DNA of 64,000 nucleotides, taken from assembly GCA_950295325.1 (NCBI GenBank), contig OX485806.1:15996001-16060000 (forward strand), written 5' to 3'. Below, piece by piece: positions 24,579 to 34,689 of this stretch. Position numbers and translations under genes: made by a program. Numbering within the stretch: the first letter of the stretch is position 1; the number at the start of each line of letters is the position of its first letter. This DNA is from Polytrichum commune. Taxonomy: Eukaryota > Streptophyta > Polytrichopsida > Polytrichales > Polytrichaceae. The notes under the pieces are model-generated. The model had not been told where the DNA came from and did no database searches. It was given only the letters and a program-made list of their open reading frames with translations.

Positions 24579-25324
24579 ATGAATGAGAGGAGGCGGCCTC
24601 GGACAGGGTTCCGTGTGGAAGGGAGTGAGGAGGAAGTGATCTGTCCAAAGCCTCGGCGGCCGACCAATATAATATGTCCTGTGAACGAATTCATGAAACC
24701 TTCACGGAGGCGAAGGAGGTAGGTTGCAAAGTAGCAATGGCTTGTACTGTTTAATGTGGTAGGAAGTTGTGGTGGGGAGTGCATTGCTGTTCTCGTCCAG
24801 GTGTGCAGAAGTGCATAGTGAGGGTATTGTGAATTTTGTGGGGAGCAGGGAACTGATGCGTGCATGTTTTGTTGTTTGTGCAGCCAAAACACTGTCCGAC
24901 CTGAAGGGGAAGCTGGTTTTGAAATATTGGACATTTTTCTGAGCAAGGTAAGAAGAGTTCCAAGCCATGTGGTGTGTTTGCGATGGTTGAGAAGTTTGAT
25001 AAGCAAACGATATGGTGGTTGGGTGTATGGGGTTGTTGGTGAAGGTGTGGACTGATGGTGAAGGTGGCCTTGTTACAGGGCGGATACGGAGAAATATCAA
25101 ATTTTGGGTGTTCGCCCCCATACTTCTGTGGTTCTCCTCCGAACCGGTCAGGAAACCCGCTGATTCATGACGTGCAGTTTTTGCATCAGAGAGCACAGTC
25201 AGTGCTGTCACAGCAGATCGCATCATGCGGACCGTCTTCTTACGGAGCAAGCCCGGCGGTGAGGGTGGAAGGGTTTGCGTCGGCGGGGCCTGACTCTCGG
25301 TCTCAAGTATCTGCACTGGCATGA
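24579..25324 (+). CDS. Plant-specific unnamed protein, gene A (3 coding exons, 149 aa)
   Basis: Coding exons are 24579-24718, 24884-24947 and 25079-25324, with introns GTAGGT..TTTGTGCAG and GTAAGA..TTACAG keeping one frame. The ATG at 24579 is the first in that frame (upstream in-frame codons lack ATG). Conserved blocks are an N-terminal [11 protein letters not shown], then VICPKPRRP (about 20-28), [23 protein letters not shown] (about 57-70), [17 protein letters not shown] with HDVQF, and a C-terminal AVRVEGF ending ALA. From memory this block order fits a widespread land-plant family of short basic, proline-rich proteins without an assigned function (Arabidopsis relatives annotated only as hypothetical). 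No signal peptide or membrane segment is visible; the arginine run could act in nuclear targeting, which is inference. The exons are identical to gene B. The antisense frames of 206 and 176 codons over it are shadows. Confidence 0.85.
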
Positions 25325-26015
25325 CCCTGTGATATGATTTTCCGCACCTGATTGCGTGCGAGAGCTGTAGGTAGAAGAAGAGTGTGTAATTTGGAGGGTG
25401 GCGACGTCACCGTGATGGTGATAGTATTTTTGGTGATAATCTTTTGATATCTGGACAGTGTTTGGAGGAAATTTCAGAAGCAGGCAGTCGAGGTTGTGGG
25501 CGGGGGCTGTGAGAATGCCAGGAGGGAGGAACGCGATAGAGGAGGGGACAGGGATTTTTGAGAGGGTAGAGGTGTCCCGACAGCGCGACTCAAAGGGGGT
25601 TCATGCCAGCATTTCCAGCAGCAGAGGCGGCTGCGAGCTTGTGATCTATGTAAGAGTGTTTAAAATCTCCAACCTTGTACACATGGCGGAGCAGATTTAG
25701 AGAGAATGGTACCACAATGCGGCGGCAAGGCAATTAAGCGACAATGCGACACTACCATTACCTGGTGTTTGCATAGCCAAATCTTTGGGTTTTGCACTTG
25801 AGAGCAGTTGAGAGTTTTTTTTTTTTTTTTTTTTTCTTCTTTTCTTTTCATTTAGTTGTTCATTTTTCTTACGGCCTTTAGTTCTGTACAGATATGTGAC
25901 CCTGTAATCTTATTGTAATCTTCTCCAATTGAAGAACGTCCCATGTAATTTACTGGCGGCTCCGGGAGCCCCAGATTGTACCACAACATTTGTGCAAATA
26001 AAAGATTTTAGTATC
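25325..26015 (+). other. 3' UTR of gene A with polyadenylation signal
   Basis: After the TGA at 25322-25324 comes about 690 bp of non-coding sequence, a 22-base poly-T run at about 25814-25835, TGTAATCTTATTGTAATCTT as a far-upstream-type element, and AATAAAAG at about 25999. It is identical to the arm B counterpart except for the poly-T length. Confidence 0.6.
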
Positions 26016-26420
26016 TGGAGTTGTGTTGCAAGCAGGGAAACTGTTTCCCAGTGTGTGTGTAAAGTTAGCAGGCAAGTGTCGAAAGTTTGTGTGATGTGTG
26101 CAGGGGACATTTTAGTGTCTGGAGTTGTGTGGCAAGCAGAGAAACCGTTTTCCAGTGTGTAAAGTTAGCAGGCCAGTGTTGAAAGTTTGTGTGACGTGTG
26201 CACGGGATGTAATGGGCGGTGGTGTTGCACATGAGTGGTGTGTTTCCTGTGAAGTTGTGTCAGGGTGGGGTGTGATTTTCATCAATGCTGGGTTGGAGGT
26301 GTCCTTGCAAATCACGGGTTACTTGGCACGTTGAAAGGTTGTGGGAACAGCTTGCGGACTGACAAGAATTCCCCTTTGCTCGTGACATCCTCTGAGGAGC
26401 TCTGACATTCATGGAATTGG

Positions 26421-27382
26421 TTTTGTCATTGTGTCTGTCTGTTTAATTGTCGTCATTGATGGTCTATGTCGAACTTACAAAAGTTAAAAACTTGTTGGTA
26501 CCCGACATTGGTAGGGGACATACTTATTACTGGGGACAAATGGGCCAGAAATTGCTCTACTTATTTTGAGTCCTTATTTGCTCTCCGCTCTTACAATTTG
26601 GTGTATCATGGTGAGGTGAGGCTGCCAATTATAATGTGTTTGTTTTCATGAAGAATTTAGTGATATGAAGAGAAGCTGAAACAGATCCAAAGTCAGTATA
26701 GACATGGGTAGGATTTCTTTGGGGACTTGGGGCGCAACCTGACCCAATTGCCAGGGTTGGTGGGGAGAGCACCCATGGCCCAGCATTTGCATTTGCACCT
26801 GCCTTTGCATCAATCTCTCTAGTACAGTGAGCACTGTATTTATATATTTATTTATAAATGCTGATTTAAAAACCTTCATGAGGTCAAACTGAACCTAACA
26901 CATTAAAGTGAATTGAAATATAAAAACTTTAGGACAGAATCTCCAATGAAATGATTCAAAAAGCCAACGAAGCAATGTAGTTGGATGGGTTGGTGCCAAC
27001 TCTGTCAAATGCAATGAAATGTTGTCCCCAATACGTGAGTCACATCCTCGCTTTTGTGCTAACTTCAATTTCAAGGGGAAAGTTGCATACTGTTGTCAAT
27101 TGTAAATTTGGAATAAACAAGCTGAACACTTGGTTCGTGTGCCGAATGCATTCAAGCAACTACAGTAATCTCCCGTTTAAGTATGCACTTTGGACCGGAG
27201 CTGTTGGTGCGCACTTAGTTGGTAGTTGCGTACTTTATTGATATCGCTTTCCAGACCCTCTGATTTGATGAATCGCAATGGGAAACGGATGAAAGAAAGA
27301 AGTAGGAAAAAAGAAAAAAGAAAAAAGAAACGCCCGTATCTAAGTACTAGCATGAATGTGAGCCCGTTGGCCTGCGAAACGG
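26421..27382. other. Spacer right of arm A, no supported gene
   Basis: No repeat family from elsewhere in the window is recognisable. An (AAAAAAG)-like purine run lies at about 27295-27330. Frames of 60-86 codons have no family motifs. Confidence 0.45.
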
Positions 27383-27791
27383 ATGAAACTTGAGGCAGCC
27401 CGCTTGACCGATGCCCAACGATGTGAAATCATTGCAAAGTTGAGCAAGCCGAACGCGTCGAGCAAGCATGCATTGGGGCGGGAGTATGAAGCCAGTGAAG
27501 GCGCCATCCAAAAAGTCTGGGGCAATCGGGAGAACATACTACAACGAAATCCAACTTATCAAGACACCTGTTGGATCTGAAAGTGCTACCGACTTCAAAG
27601 GCTTTGAAGCTCTACACAACACTGTCCTCGACATCGATGACCAATTGCGTTGCTATGATGTTCATATGGGAGCTAGACAAAAGTACGATGAACTGCACCA
27701 ATCGTTTGAGACGTTTCAGGTGTCAAGCATAAACAATTCATGCATTTGCGGCAAACGACTCTGCACGACATGTTCAATCAATAAAGTATGA
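27383..27791 (+). pseudogene. Pogo/CENP-B-like helix-turn-helix fragment, broken
   Basis: The frame from 27383 reads RLTDAQRCEIIAKL, then SKHALGREYEASEGAIQKVW and GNRENILQR. This is the layout of the N-terminal CENP-B/pogo (Psq-like) DNA-binding helix-turn-helix: a basic start, a recognition helix after EYEAS-EGAI, and a terminal basic stretch. The frame stops at 27578. An overlapping +1 frame continues to 27791 (DFKGFEALHNTVLDIDDQLR and onward) without a recognisable DDE catalytic domain. It is most simply the relic of a pogo-type transposase gene, but it could be a host gene exon derived from one. TIRs are not visible. Confidence 0.55.
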
Positions 27792-28257
27792 ACCCTAATT
27801 TTTGTCAAAAAATTTGCGCACTTAACCAGGATGCGTACTTGAGCGGGAGATTAGTGTCGACCAAGGGACCGTGACACTCACAAAGAAACTTCAGCATGGC
27901 ATAAGGACATGGAAGGGTGCACAAAGACTTTGAAATGGGGCAATCACACAATCTGCACAACCAAAGACCTCAAGAAAGAAAATGGAAATGGATGATTCCT
28001 TCAACTCTTCTCAGACTCAATTTTACATGCAACCATTCCTACACTACAATCTCAAAAAGGCCACAAGGCCAGAATGGAGAATGAGGAAAAAGAGGAGTCA
28101 ATAGGATAGCTTCTCCATGGAGAAAGGTGTGACACCCCTTTGTGGCCTGTGGAGAATGGAGAATGGAGAATGGAGAATGGGAATTACCATTGCCGTCCGT
28201 ATGTGGTAAGAATTTGTGCTCTATTCACACGCTCGGATTTGAAGTCCGATCAACTAA
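27792..28257. other. Spacer with four tandem GAGAATGGA units
   Basis: Around 28150-28182, TGGAGAATGGAGAATGGAGA shows a 9-bp period. AGAAAGGTGTGACACCCCTT near 28121 recurs in direct orientation as AGAAAGTGGTGTGACAACCC near 29381, on the other side of the element at 28258-29230. Confidence 0.55.
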
Positions 28258-29230
28258 GGGCGGCTTTATACACGGCATGGGGCTGGCCGGAGCACCGGCC
28301 CGATTAAGCCCTCAATCCGGCCCCACTTTATGAACTTTTTTGGGGCCTAACCTTGTCACTTGTAAAGTGGTGACGTGTTCTTGACAATAAAGTTTCATGA
28401 CACTTAATACTATGGGGGATGACATCTACAGGGTTGTGGTTAGCGAATCAAAATTGGGTCCCACTAGACTAAATTGGGGCCTTTGAATCTGTTTCAGCGT
28501 CAAAATGCTCCTATAAATTTATCTACCATGTTCACTGGATTGACCGATGGGTGTGGTTTAGAAGGCACACCATATTCTTGATTAACGGCTTAAATGTTTC
28601 ATTTTTGTCTTAAGTGCATAATTAGCACCTTACTTGTTGTGTTATTAGCCTAATGCTATCATATTTACACTAATTGTTATCTTATTAGACTAATCCATAG
28701 CCTAAGCTATACCATATGCTTGATTAAATGCTTAAATGTTTCATTTCTATCTTAAGTGTGTGATTAGCATCCCAATTGTTGTGTTTTTAGCCTAATTCTA
28801 TCATATTTGTGCTAATTATTGTGTTAGTGGACTAACCCATTGAATAATGCACGCCAATTTCTTGATTGACAATTTAAAATGTTTCATTTTTATCTTAAGT
28901 GTATGATTAGCGTCGTAATTGTTGTGTTATTATCCTATTGCTAACATACTTATACTAATTGTTGCCTTATTAGACCAACCCATAGCCTAAGCCATACCAT
29001 GTGCTTGATTAAATACTTCAATGTTTCATTTTTATCTTAAGTGTGTGATTAGCACCCTAATGGTTATATTATTAGCCTAATGCTATCATATTTTAGGTAA
29101 TTGATTCGTTATTAGACTAACCTATAGTCTAAGCCATACTACATGCTTGATTAAATGCTTGAATGTTTCACTTTTATCTTAAGTGTGTGATTAATGCCCT
29201 AATTGTTGCCTTATTAGTATAAAGTGGCCC
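28258..29230 (+). mobile_element. TWA-flanked TIR element (CTTTATAC ends) carrying a minisatellite
   Basis: The left end GGGCGGCTTTATAC and the right end GTATAAAGTGGCCC are inverted and flanked by TAA on both sides (28255-28257, 29231-29233). Two-thirds of its 973 bp is a tandem array. A related element with TTA duplications is at 30783-31313. PIF/Harbinger-like, non-autonomous. Confidence 0.85.
28556..29216 (+). repeat. 142-bp tandem array inside the 28258 element
   Basis: The motif TGTTTCATTT recurs at 28595, 28738, 28880, 29022 and 29164, a period of 142-143 bp over five units. Each unit has CTTGATTAAATGCTT, ATCTTAAGTGTGTGATTAGC and a TATTAGCCTAATGCTATCAT block. Confidence 0.92.
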
Positions 29231-29401
29231 TAAAGCCCCGCCGCAACAAAAAGAAGCGACCCCAGGTGAAAAACAGTATAACCTTCGCACAAGAAGTTGT
29301 CTCCATTCTCCAAGAATGGGCCCTCCGCCATTCAAGGAGAGCGTGCGACGACCCCATTCTGCATTCTCCGAGAATGGGAAGAAAGTGGTGTGACAACCCC
29401 T

Positions 29402-29624
29402 AGTGTTTTAATTGTAAATTTCGTCCGAGTTGTTTTGGTACGATAAATGAGATTGTGGTGTTCGAGCACGTGTTTTGAGTTCTAGTCTGGGTGTAGTAGA
29501 GTGAGCTCAAGAATATATAGCGATTTAGTGGAAAGATTGAGTTGATTTTGTTGAGACGATTGACAAGAGAAATCCTTGTTTATGGGTTCTCTATGACGGG
29601 AAAGCAAAGACCAAAGTTATACAA
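29402..29624. other. Short spacer, nothing recognised
   Basis: No frame or repeat with support is seen. Confidence 0.4.
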
Positions 29625-29872
29625 GGGCCACTTCACACACAAGTTTGCTTCACACTACGTTCGAGGGACCAATGGAGTATACATGTGAATGCAAGATGGA
29701 TGTGCAGTCTACATGGATTCCTACATGGCATCAAATGGATCATGTTTCATGGTCACTTGGATTATTTTCAACAACCACCTCTTGGAGGTAGGCCTAACAC
29801 AAAACCAGGAGACCATGGCACTCCGAACTCTCACAGGAGGTCATGGCTCTTGGCTCACGTGCGAAGTGGCCC
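29625..29872 (+). mobile_element. H1 internal-deletion derivative, 248 bp
   Basis: Both TIRs (GGGCCACTTCACACACAAG and CTCACGTGCGAAGTGGCCC) are kept and TAA follows the right one, but about 250 bp of the interior is missing on the two sides of the GGAGACCATGGCACTCCGAA landmark. It lacks the AGCCGGTCC block and the second CGGTCAC block. Confidence 0.85.
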
Positions 29873-29875
29873 TAA

Positions 29876-30779
29876 GCAGGCACAATTTGTGTGATTATCC
29901 AACAATAGAGGATGAACAATAGTTTTGAGCAAATAATCAAGGTGCTATTTTATTTATTGAATGTAATAATTACCAGGACAAGATCTAGCAATTACCTAAT
30001 ACGATCGCCGGGACATAAATGAAGGGACTATTAGAGGAGTTAAGCTACTAGACTTACAACCAGGGAGGTCCGACCACTAGTTACACATGAGCTGGTTGAG
30101 TGTGAAACAAAGAGTTCTCGTTCAAGACTTTAGGTTAGGTGCCAAGAATGTTAAAGGAATCTATGAAGTATATACTAATTTGAAAAAGAAAGATGGAAAG
30201 CTATCAGCGGTTAGGTTGTGGATTCAAAAGAACAAGAATCATAAACCCATGTTTACAATAGATTAGACTATGCATTTAATTATCAATAATTATATTACAC
30301 TCAATAGTGAACACAATTGGGAGGACTTTTATATCCAATTAAGAAATCGTCAAACATGCACTTCTGATAACCATGATTAAATCAAAATAAGTCTATTTAA
30401 AAAAATAAAAAAATAATTAAGTTTTAGATGTTTCATCATAGATTTGATGATGTGACAGAACTTTTGCTGTGTAAATTTAATTGATTGAAGTTGGAGAACA
30501 TGAAAAACAAACCAAATACCACCTACATACCTTAGATACCAAATTAACACTGGTTTACTCTTGATATGGGCATGATTTTGTGTCTCAAAGTATATTTCTA
30601 AATTGTACCTTGACATGAGGCGGCACACTTGACCCCATCCAACATGACGGTGCTCACCCCAACATGTTCTCAAATACGTTACCCCACTCTATGGCTTACA
30701 AAGAAGGCGTGTTGGTGGCCTTCTCCAATGAGGAACCATCCGTATCATTTATCCTAAGTAGATATTCCTACAACCACAC
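29876..30779. other. AT-rich spacer, no supported gene
   Basis: The only longer frame (30377-30673, minus) has no recognisable motif. No named repeat is present. Confidence 0.45.
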
Positions 30780-30782
30780 TTA

Positions 30783-31313
30783 GGCCCACTTTATACTTGG
30801 GGCCGGATTGAGGGCCAACTTGAATTCTAAAAAATTGATCCAATAGGGTTGCTCGGTTTCATCAAATCTAGCCCAAGGGCTGTACACTAGGGCTAAGCAT
30901 GAACACTCACTCATCCCATGTGGTGTTTTAGGTGGCACAATTTGGCACCAAACTTAAAACAATCACGACGAGTTTTCCTCAGCCTGAACTCTCAACATGG
31001 GCCATATTGGGATCATATGTTGGATATGAACATCTTTATCATTGGTTCACGAAAGGCTAATTCTCTTCACTACGCTTTCCCCTCAAGAACATCGGGATCT
31101 AGATTCAAGCATCATCATTTTACATGTGATAAGGCATGTACTGACAGTATCTAAAAATATTATTTGTTTGGTTTTATTTTAAATACCTTAATGGAATAAA
31201 GATTGGAATGAGTGGACCCAAAAAAATTGATGAAGTTGGGTTGGATTGAGGGCTTGATGCACATGAATTGGGCTGGTGCTCAGGCCAACCTCAAGCCATG
31301 AATAAAGTGGGCC
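30783..31313 (+). mobile_element. TWA-flanked TIR element, CTTTATAC family, second copy
   Basis: The left end GGCCCACTTTATACTTGGGG and the right end GAATAAAGTGGGCC are flanked by TTA (30780-30782, 31314-31316). It is 531 bp and has no 142-bp array, unlike 28258-29230. Confidence 0.85.
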
Positions 31314-31316
31314 TTA

Positions 31317-31650
31317 CATTTATGATGTAGATGGAACTTTTCTAAGTGAGATCCTTACAAAATGTGCATAATAAGTTGAGGTAGTGCCACATTAACACAT
31401 GTGAATCCTCACCTAACAAACTATTGTAGACCACTCACTTTTAAATAGACATTTTTCTTATGTAACGCCTTCTTGTGGCAAAATTTGGGCATTGGCAATT
31501 TTAGATACTTGCAAATGTATGTGGAGAACATGAAAACAAACAATGACAACTTTGGTTTTTGTAGGATTAATTTTAGGGTGTTTTTCCAAGGACAATATTT
31601 TCTTGCTCATTAATCTCTAAATGTCCCATACCTTGGACAACTGCCAAAAT
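31317..31650. other. Short spacer, nothing recognised
   Basis: No frame or repeat with support is seen. Confidence 0.4.
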
Positions 31651-31800
31651 AACTATAGTTAACTAGATTTTTTTCCATACATTTTAGGGAACAACTATAG
31701 TTAACTAGAAAAAATTCAAACGAATTTGAAGAACAACTAAAGTTAACTAGAAAAATTTAAGACCAGATTCAAGAACAACTATAGTTAACTAGAAAAACTC
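31651..31800 (+). repeat. 42-bp palindrome array, left part
   Basis: AACTATAGTTAACTAG (one base changed in the third unit) recurs at 31651, 31693, 31735 and 31777, exactly 42 bp apart. The core combines the palindromes AACTATAGTT and AGTTAACT. Confidence 0.93.
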
Positions 31801-31964
31801 CAAGAATTATTATATATTGAAAAAAGTTCGCCTCTTGATTCGCTTCAGTTGAGGGTCTTTAATATGCTTGGGCCATTGAGGATCGTCAAGAAATGGCTTT
31901 ATACAATCACTCTCAGTGTTGGGCTTCGGAACGACCTCCATGTACACCACCAACACATATAACA

Positions 31965-32254
31965 CACTACACTAAATCAGATATTTAGTGTTTGATTATA
32001 TTTAATGTTGTTACCACCCTACCCTGCTCAACAGTAATGTTCAATTTTTTGATAATTAATGTTAGAAGATAATTAGTGTTGGAATTCTTCTTTTATCATT
32101 GTTTTTTTCATATCCTTACTAAATTCAAACATGTAACTTCCACATATTACCATAGTTGATATTTAGTGTTTGAGTTTACATTTAATGTTACTTACTTTCA
32201 TAGGGTTATTGGTATTTAGTGTATCAAACACTAAATATCCTATTTAGTATAGTG
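31965..32254 (-). mobile_element. CACTA-ended MITE, reverse copy
   Basis: Ends CACTACACTAAATCAGATAT and TATTTAGTATAGTG; the interior is the reverse complement of 11917-12225 (for example ACATGTAACTTCCACATATT, TTTTGATAATTAATGTTAGA). The flanks ACA and ACG agree at two of three bases. It sits between the two parts of the 42-bp array. Confidence 0.75.
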
Positions 32255-32297
32255 ACGCTACAACACTACTACATAATTATGTGGACATGTTGTGCTC

Positions 32298-32416
32298 AAC
32301 TTTAGTTAACTAGATATAACTATAGTTAACTAGATTTTCCAGCATACCAAATTTAAACAACTATAGTTAACTACATTTTTTGGCGGGTCAAATCGCAAAC
32401 AACTATAGTCACGAAA
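32298..32416 (+). repeat. 42-bp palindrome array, right part
   Basis: Motif starts are at 32298, 32318, 32359 and 32401 (spacings 20, 41 and 42), the last one broken after AACTATAGT. The same unit as at 31651, separated from it by the MITE. Confidence 0.85.
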
Positions 32417-32419
32417 GGC

Positions 32420-33256
32420 AACTAGTTAAGTAATAGTTGGATTAGTTGGTTAGTTGTCCAAGGTCTAAAATGTTCTTGAAGCCATGGCTTAGGCCTCTCA
32501 AACATATGGTATTTTGAAATCGTACAATGTGAACATAGGTTATGATGTGACTTTTTGGTAGATAATGATATTTGTTGTCTTACAAGGTTATATTTTTGAC
32601 ACATGGGCACACACTAACTTAAAAAGAGCTCAATGAAGATTTCATTTCTAGTATAAAGAGAGAATACACAATTAGTACGAACATGGTAAGAGCAAACCAA
32701 CCATGTAGGTTGCTTGATACCAAACGATTGTGTTGCCTAGATTTGATTCCGTACCCCCCCCCCCACCCAAGCTAGAGGTTCATGGTGTTTATATAAACTC
32801 ATGGACCATTGCGAAGGTGAAAATGCAATGAATTACATTATAACCTCTAAATGAATATTTTTAGAAAACTTGGCTCCACAAATAGAGTTGGAGACTATGA
32901 GTTAGTGCAACAGAGTCAATTTGAAAATAATCGGCCCTCAATCTTGTAGGGGACTTTTCTTTTACTGGAACCCCTTCATCCATGATGAATGAGTTTGCAT
33001 AGACGCCAAAAATCCCGAGCCACTCCCCCATTGAGCCACGTATTTTGCAATATGGGCACCCGCTCATCCTAAATCCATTATCTAGGAAATATTTTGACTA
33101 TCTCCTTAAGCATTGACCTTTAGATCTCAAAACAAGGCCCACGCCTCCTACCCAAACTTATCCTAACCCAAAGTGGTGATGAAGTTAAGCCTCCATCTCT
33201 TTGTGAAAGGTGGCCAAAACGCACCTTTCTACCTTTCTACCTTTCTACCTACACTA
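32420..33256. other. Spacer without a supported gene
   Basis: An 11-base C run is at about 32754-32764. CCCCTTCATCCATGATGAAT near 32968 recurs near 7723. The TTCTACC unit repeats three times just before 33250. Confidence 0.45.
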
Positions 33257-33459
33257 ATATGCACAATTAGGTTGCCCCACACCAATCTATTGTCACTTCA
33301 CACTATTTTAATAACAAGGATATAGTAATGGTTTTGTTAATGTGGTTGCTGTGTGCAGATGAATAGACAAATTTACAAATTTTTGTGATCTTAATACACA
33401 AGATAATGTGCATGGGTGAAGATGCAACCTATTTGTGAAGGCAACCTAATTGCACATAT
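33257..33459. mobile_element. 203-bp MITE with a 20-bp TIR
   Basis: ATATGCACAATTAGGTTGCC at the left and GGCAACCTAATTGCACATAT at the right are inverted with one mismatch. No other copy is seen in the window. Confidence 0.65.
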
Positions 33460-34388
33460 GATTGTACTTATCCCCATCCACAAGCTACCCATGACGCATA
33501 TTGTAGGCGCTTTGCATTCTAATTTCTCTTCACGAAATTGCTAAAATAGATCCTACAAACATTATGCATGACCATTTTTTATTTTTTACCTTGATTGTAT
33601 CACAATACTAAAGAGGCACAAAGAGGGATGTCTGTATAAAGCCTTTAATGGAACCATCTACATTCTATTACCCAACGACTCTACTCATGTGGTGCCAATC
33701 CTTGGCCCTACAAAAATGTCAACTACAAATAATTTGCACAACACCCAAAAGTATGTGATTTCCCAGTCGACAACCGACATAACATCAGTCAATGATAGAG
33801 TTGACTTCCATGCCTAAAATAACCCCAAATCTTTTTACTTCAATGTTGCACTGATGACGATATAAGTTGCGTTGCATTGCATTGAGATCATGCTAACATT
33901 GTTCATTATTCAAACCGAATAATTGTGCATTTAGCTTATATTCTTAGCATCTTGCAAGATTTGTCCATGGCCCACCCGACTCATGAAAGGGGTTTGGGTA
34001 ATGTTATTGCCATGAAAATTGTGACAAAGAAAGCTTAAATTTTTGTTGCATAGGAGTATTTTACAAGTTGTGCCTTGAAGATAAAAGCAAGATAAACCTT
34101 CTCATGGCTCCTCACACTTGCCTAAGATAAAGATAGATAAAGATAGATCAAACCACTTAGACTTCAATCCAAGAAGGGAAATGTTAAAAAAAACTTTAAA
34201 AAATTAAAACTTAGAAAAACTTAGAACCTCTTTACTTGAATGCTCCTACCATTTCTTAGTAGATTTTTTTATTTTTCCTTTTTCTCTTTCTAGTAGAGAT
34301 GAGATAGCTCTCGTTACAAGAATTGTTGTTTAGTTGATACATGCCGGTGATGTCAAACTTATGCCTTTGTACATGTGCTCCATTTGCC
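33460..34388. other. Spacer, no gene or repeat recognised
   Basis: AT-rich, with a short GATAGATAAA repeat near 34135. On the minus strand it lies directly downstream of the PAH-domain ORF and holds no obvious continuation of it. Confidence 0.45.
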
Positions 34389-34670
34389 TCATAATCCCGC
34401 CATGCGATACCTTGGAGGGAGGAAATAATCAAATTCGATAAGTAATTGTGGGTGCTCTTTCAAAAGGGACCTTACTTGAGCAATCACATCCGCATAGCTA
34501 ATTCGCTCCTTTTTAAAGTCCTTCATGATTGCAATGAAATCAAAGTACTTCTCTTCGTCGTCATACATGAACGTTTCTTTCACCATGAGCACGTAGGAAA
34601 GAGCATCCTCTACTTCAAGTTTAAAGTCTCCTCCTCTTAACATGATTTTTTTGGTCATCATTGGAGGCAT
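34389..34670 (-). CDS. SIN3-like single PAH-domain ORF, probably partial
   Basis: From MPPMMTKK the frame encodes DALSYVLMVKETF, then KYFDFIAIMKDFKKERI, DVIAQVRSLLKEHPQLLIEF and DYFLPPRY. This is the order of a paired amphipathic helix (PAH) domain as in SIN3 co-repressor proteins: helix, long KYxxFxxIMKDF helix, VIxxVxxLxKxHPxLxxxF, and the FLP signature. It would bind short helices of transcription factors in the nucleus. SIN3 proteins exceed 1,000 residues and have three or more PAH repeats, while this ORF has one and stops just after RMAGL. The frame is open upstream to 34724, so the real start or a splice acceptor may lie there. Either a captured or duplicated exon or a small PAH-only gene; intact enough that I do not call it dead. 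Confidence 0.65.
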   Translation of the reverse strand: MPPMMTKKIMLRGGDFKLEVEDALSYVLMVKETFMYDDEEKYFDFIAIMKDFKKERISYADVIAQVRSLLKEHPQLLIEFDYFLPPRYRMAGL

Positions 34671-34689
34671 GTTCTTTTTTAAAGATGAT

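Larger units (their letters stand above)
21883..26420 (+). repeat. Inverted duplication, arm A (gene-sized)
   Basis: This arm is the reverse complement of 42867-47215. From 21883 to about 23052 the arms differ at many scattered sites. From there to about 24287 they can scarcely be aligned, although islands remain. From 24475 to 26042 they are identical apart from a poly-T run (22 here, 19 in arm B). Beyond 26043 they diverge again, and this arm has an extra roughly 95-bp tandem copy of a GTCTGGAGTTGTGTGGCAAG block. GC is visibly higher than in the flanks. Confidence 0.95.

Noticed and set aside
24476-25322. Long antisense frames (176 and 206 codons) over gene A, and their mirror frames in arm B at 43871-44717
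   Set aside because: They run opposite to exons with consistent splice sites and a conserved protein, and they cross both introns. They look alike in both arms only because the DNA is identical.
31651-31800. CRISPR-like spacing of the 42-bp motif
   Set aside because: The spacers between motifs are themselves similar A-rich sequence; it is an ordinary tandem repeat.
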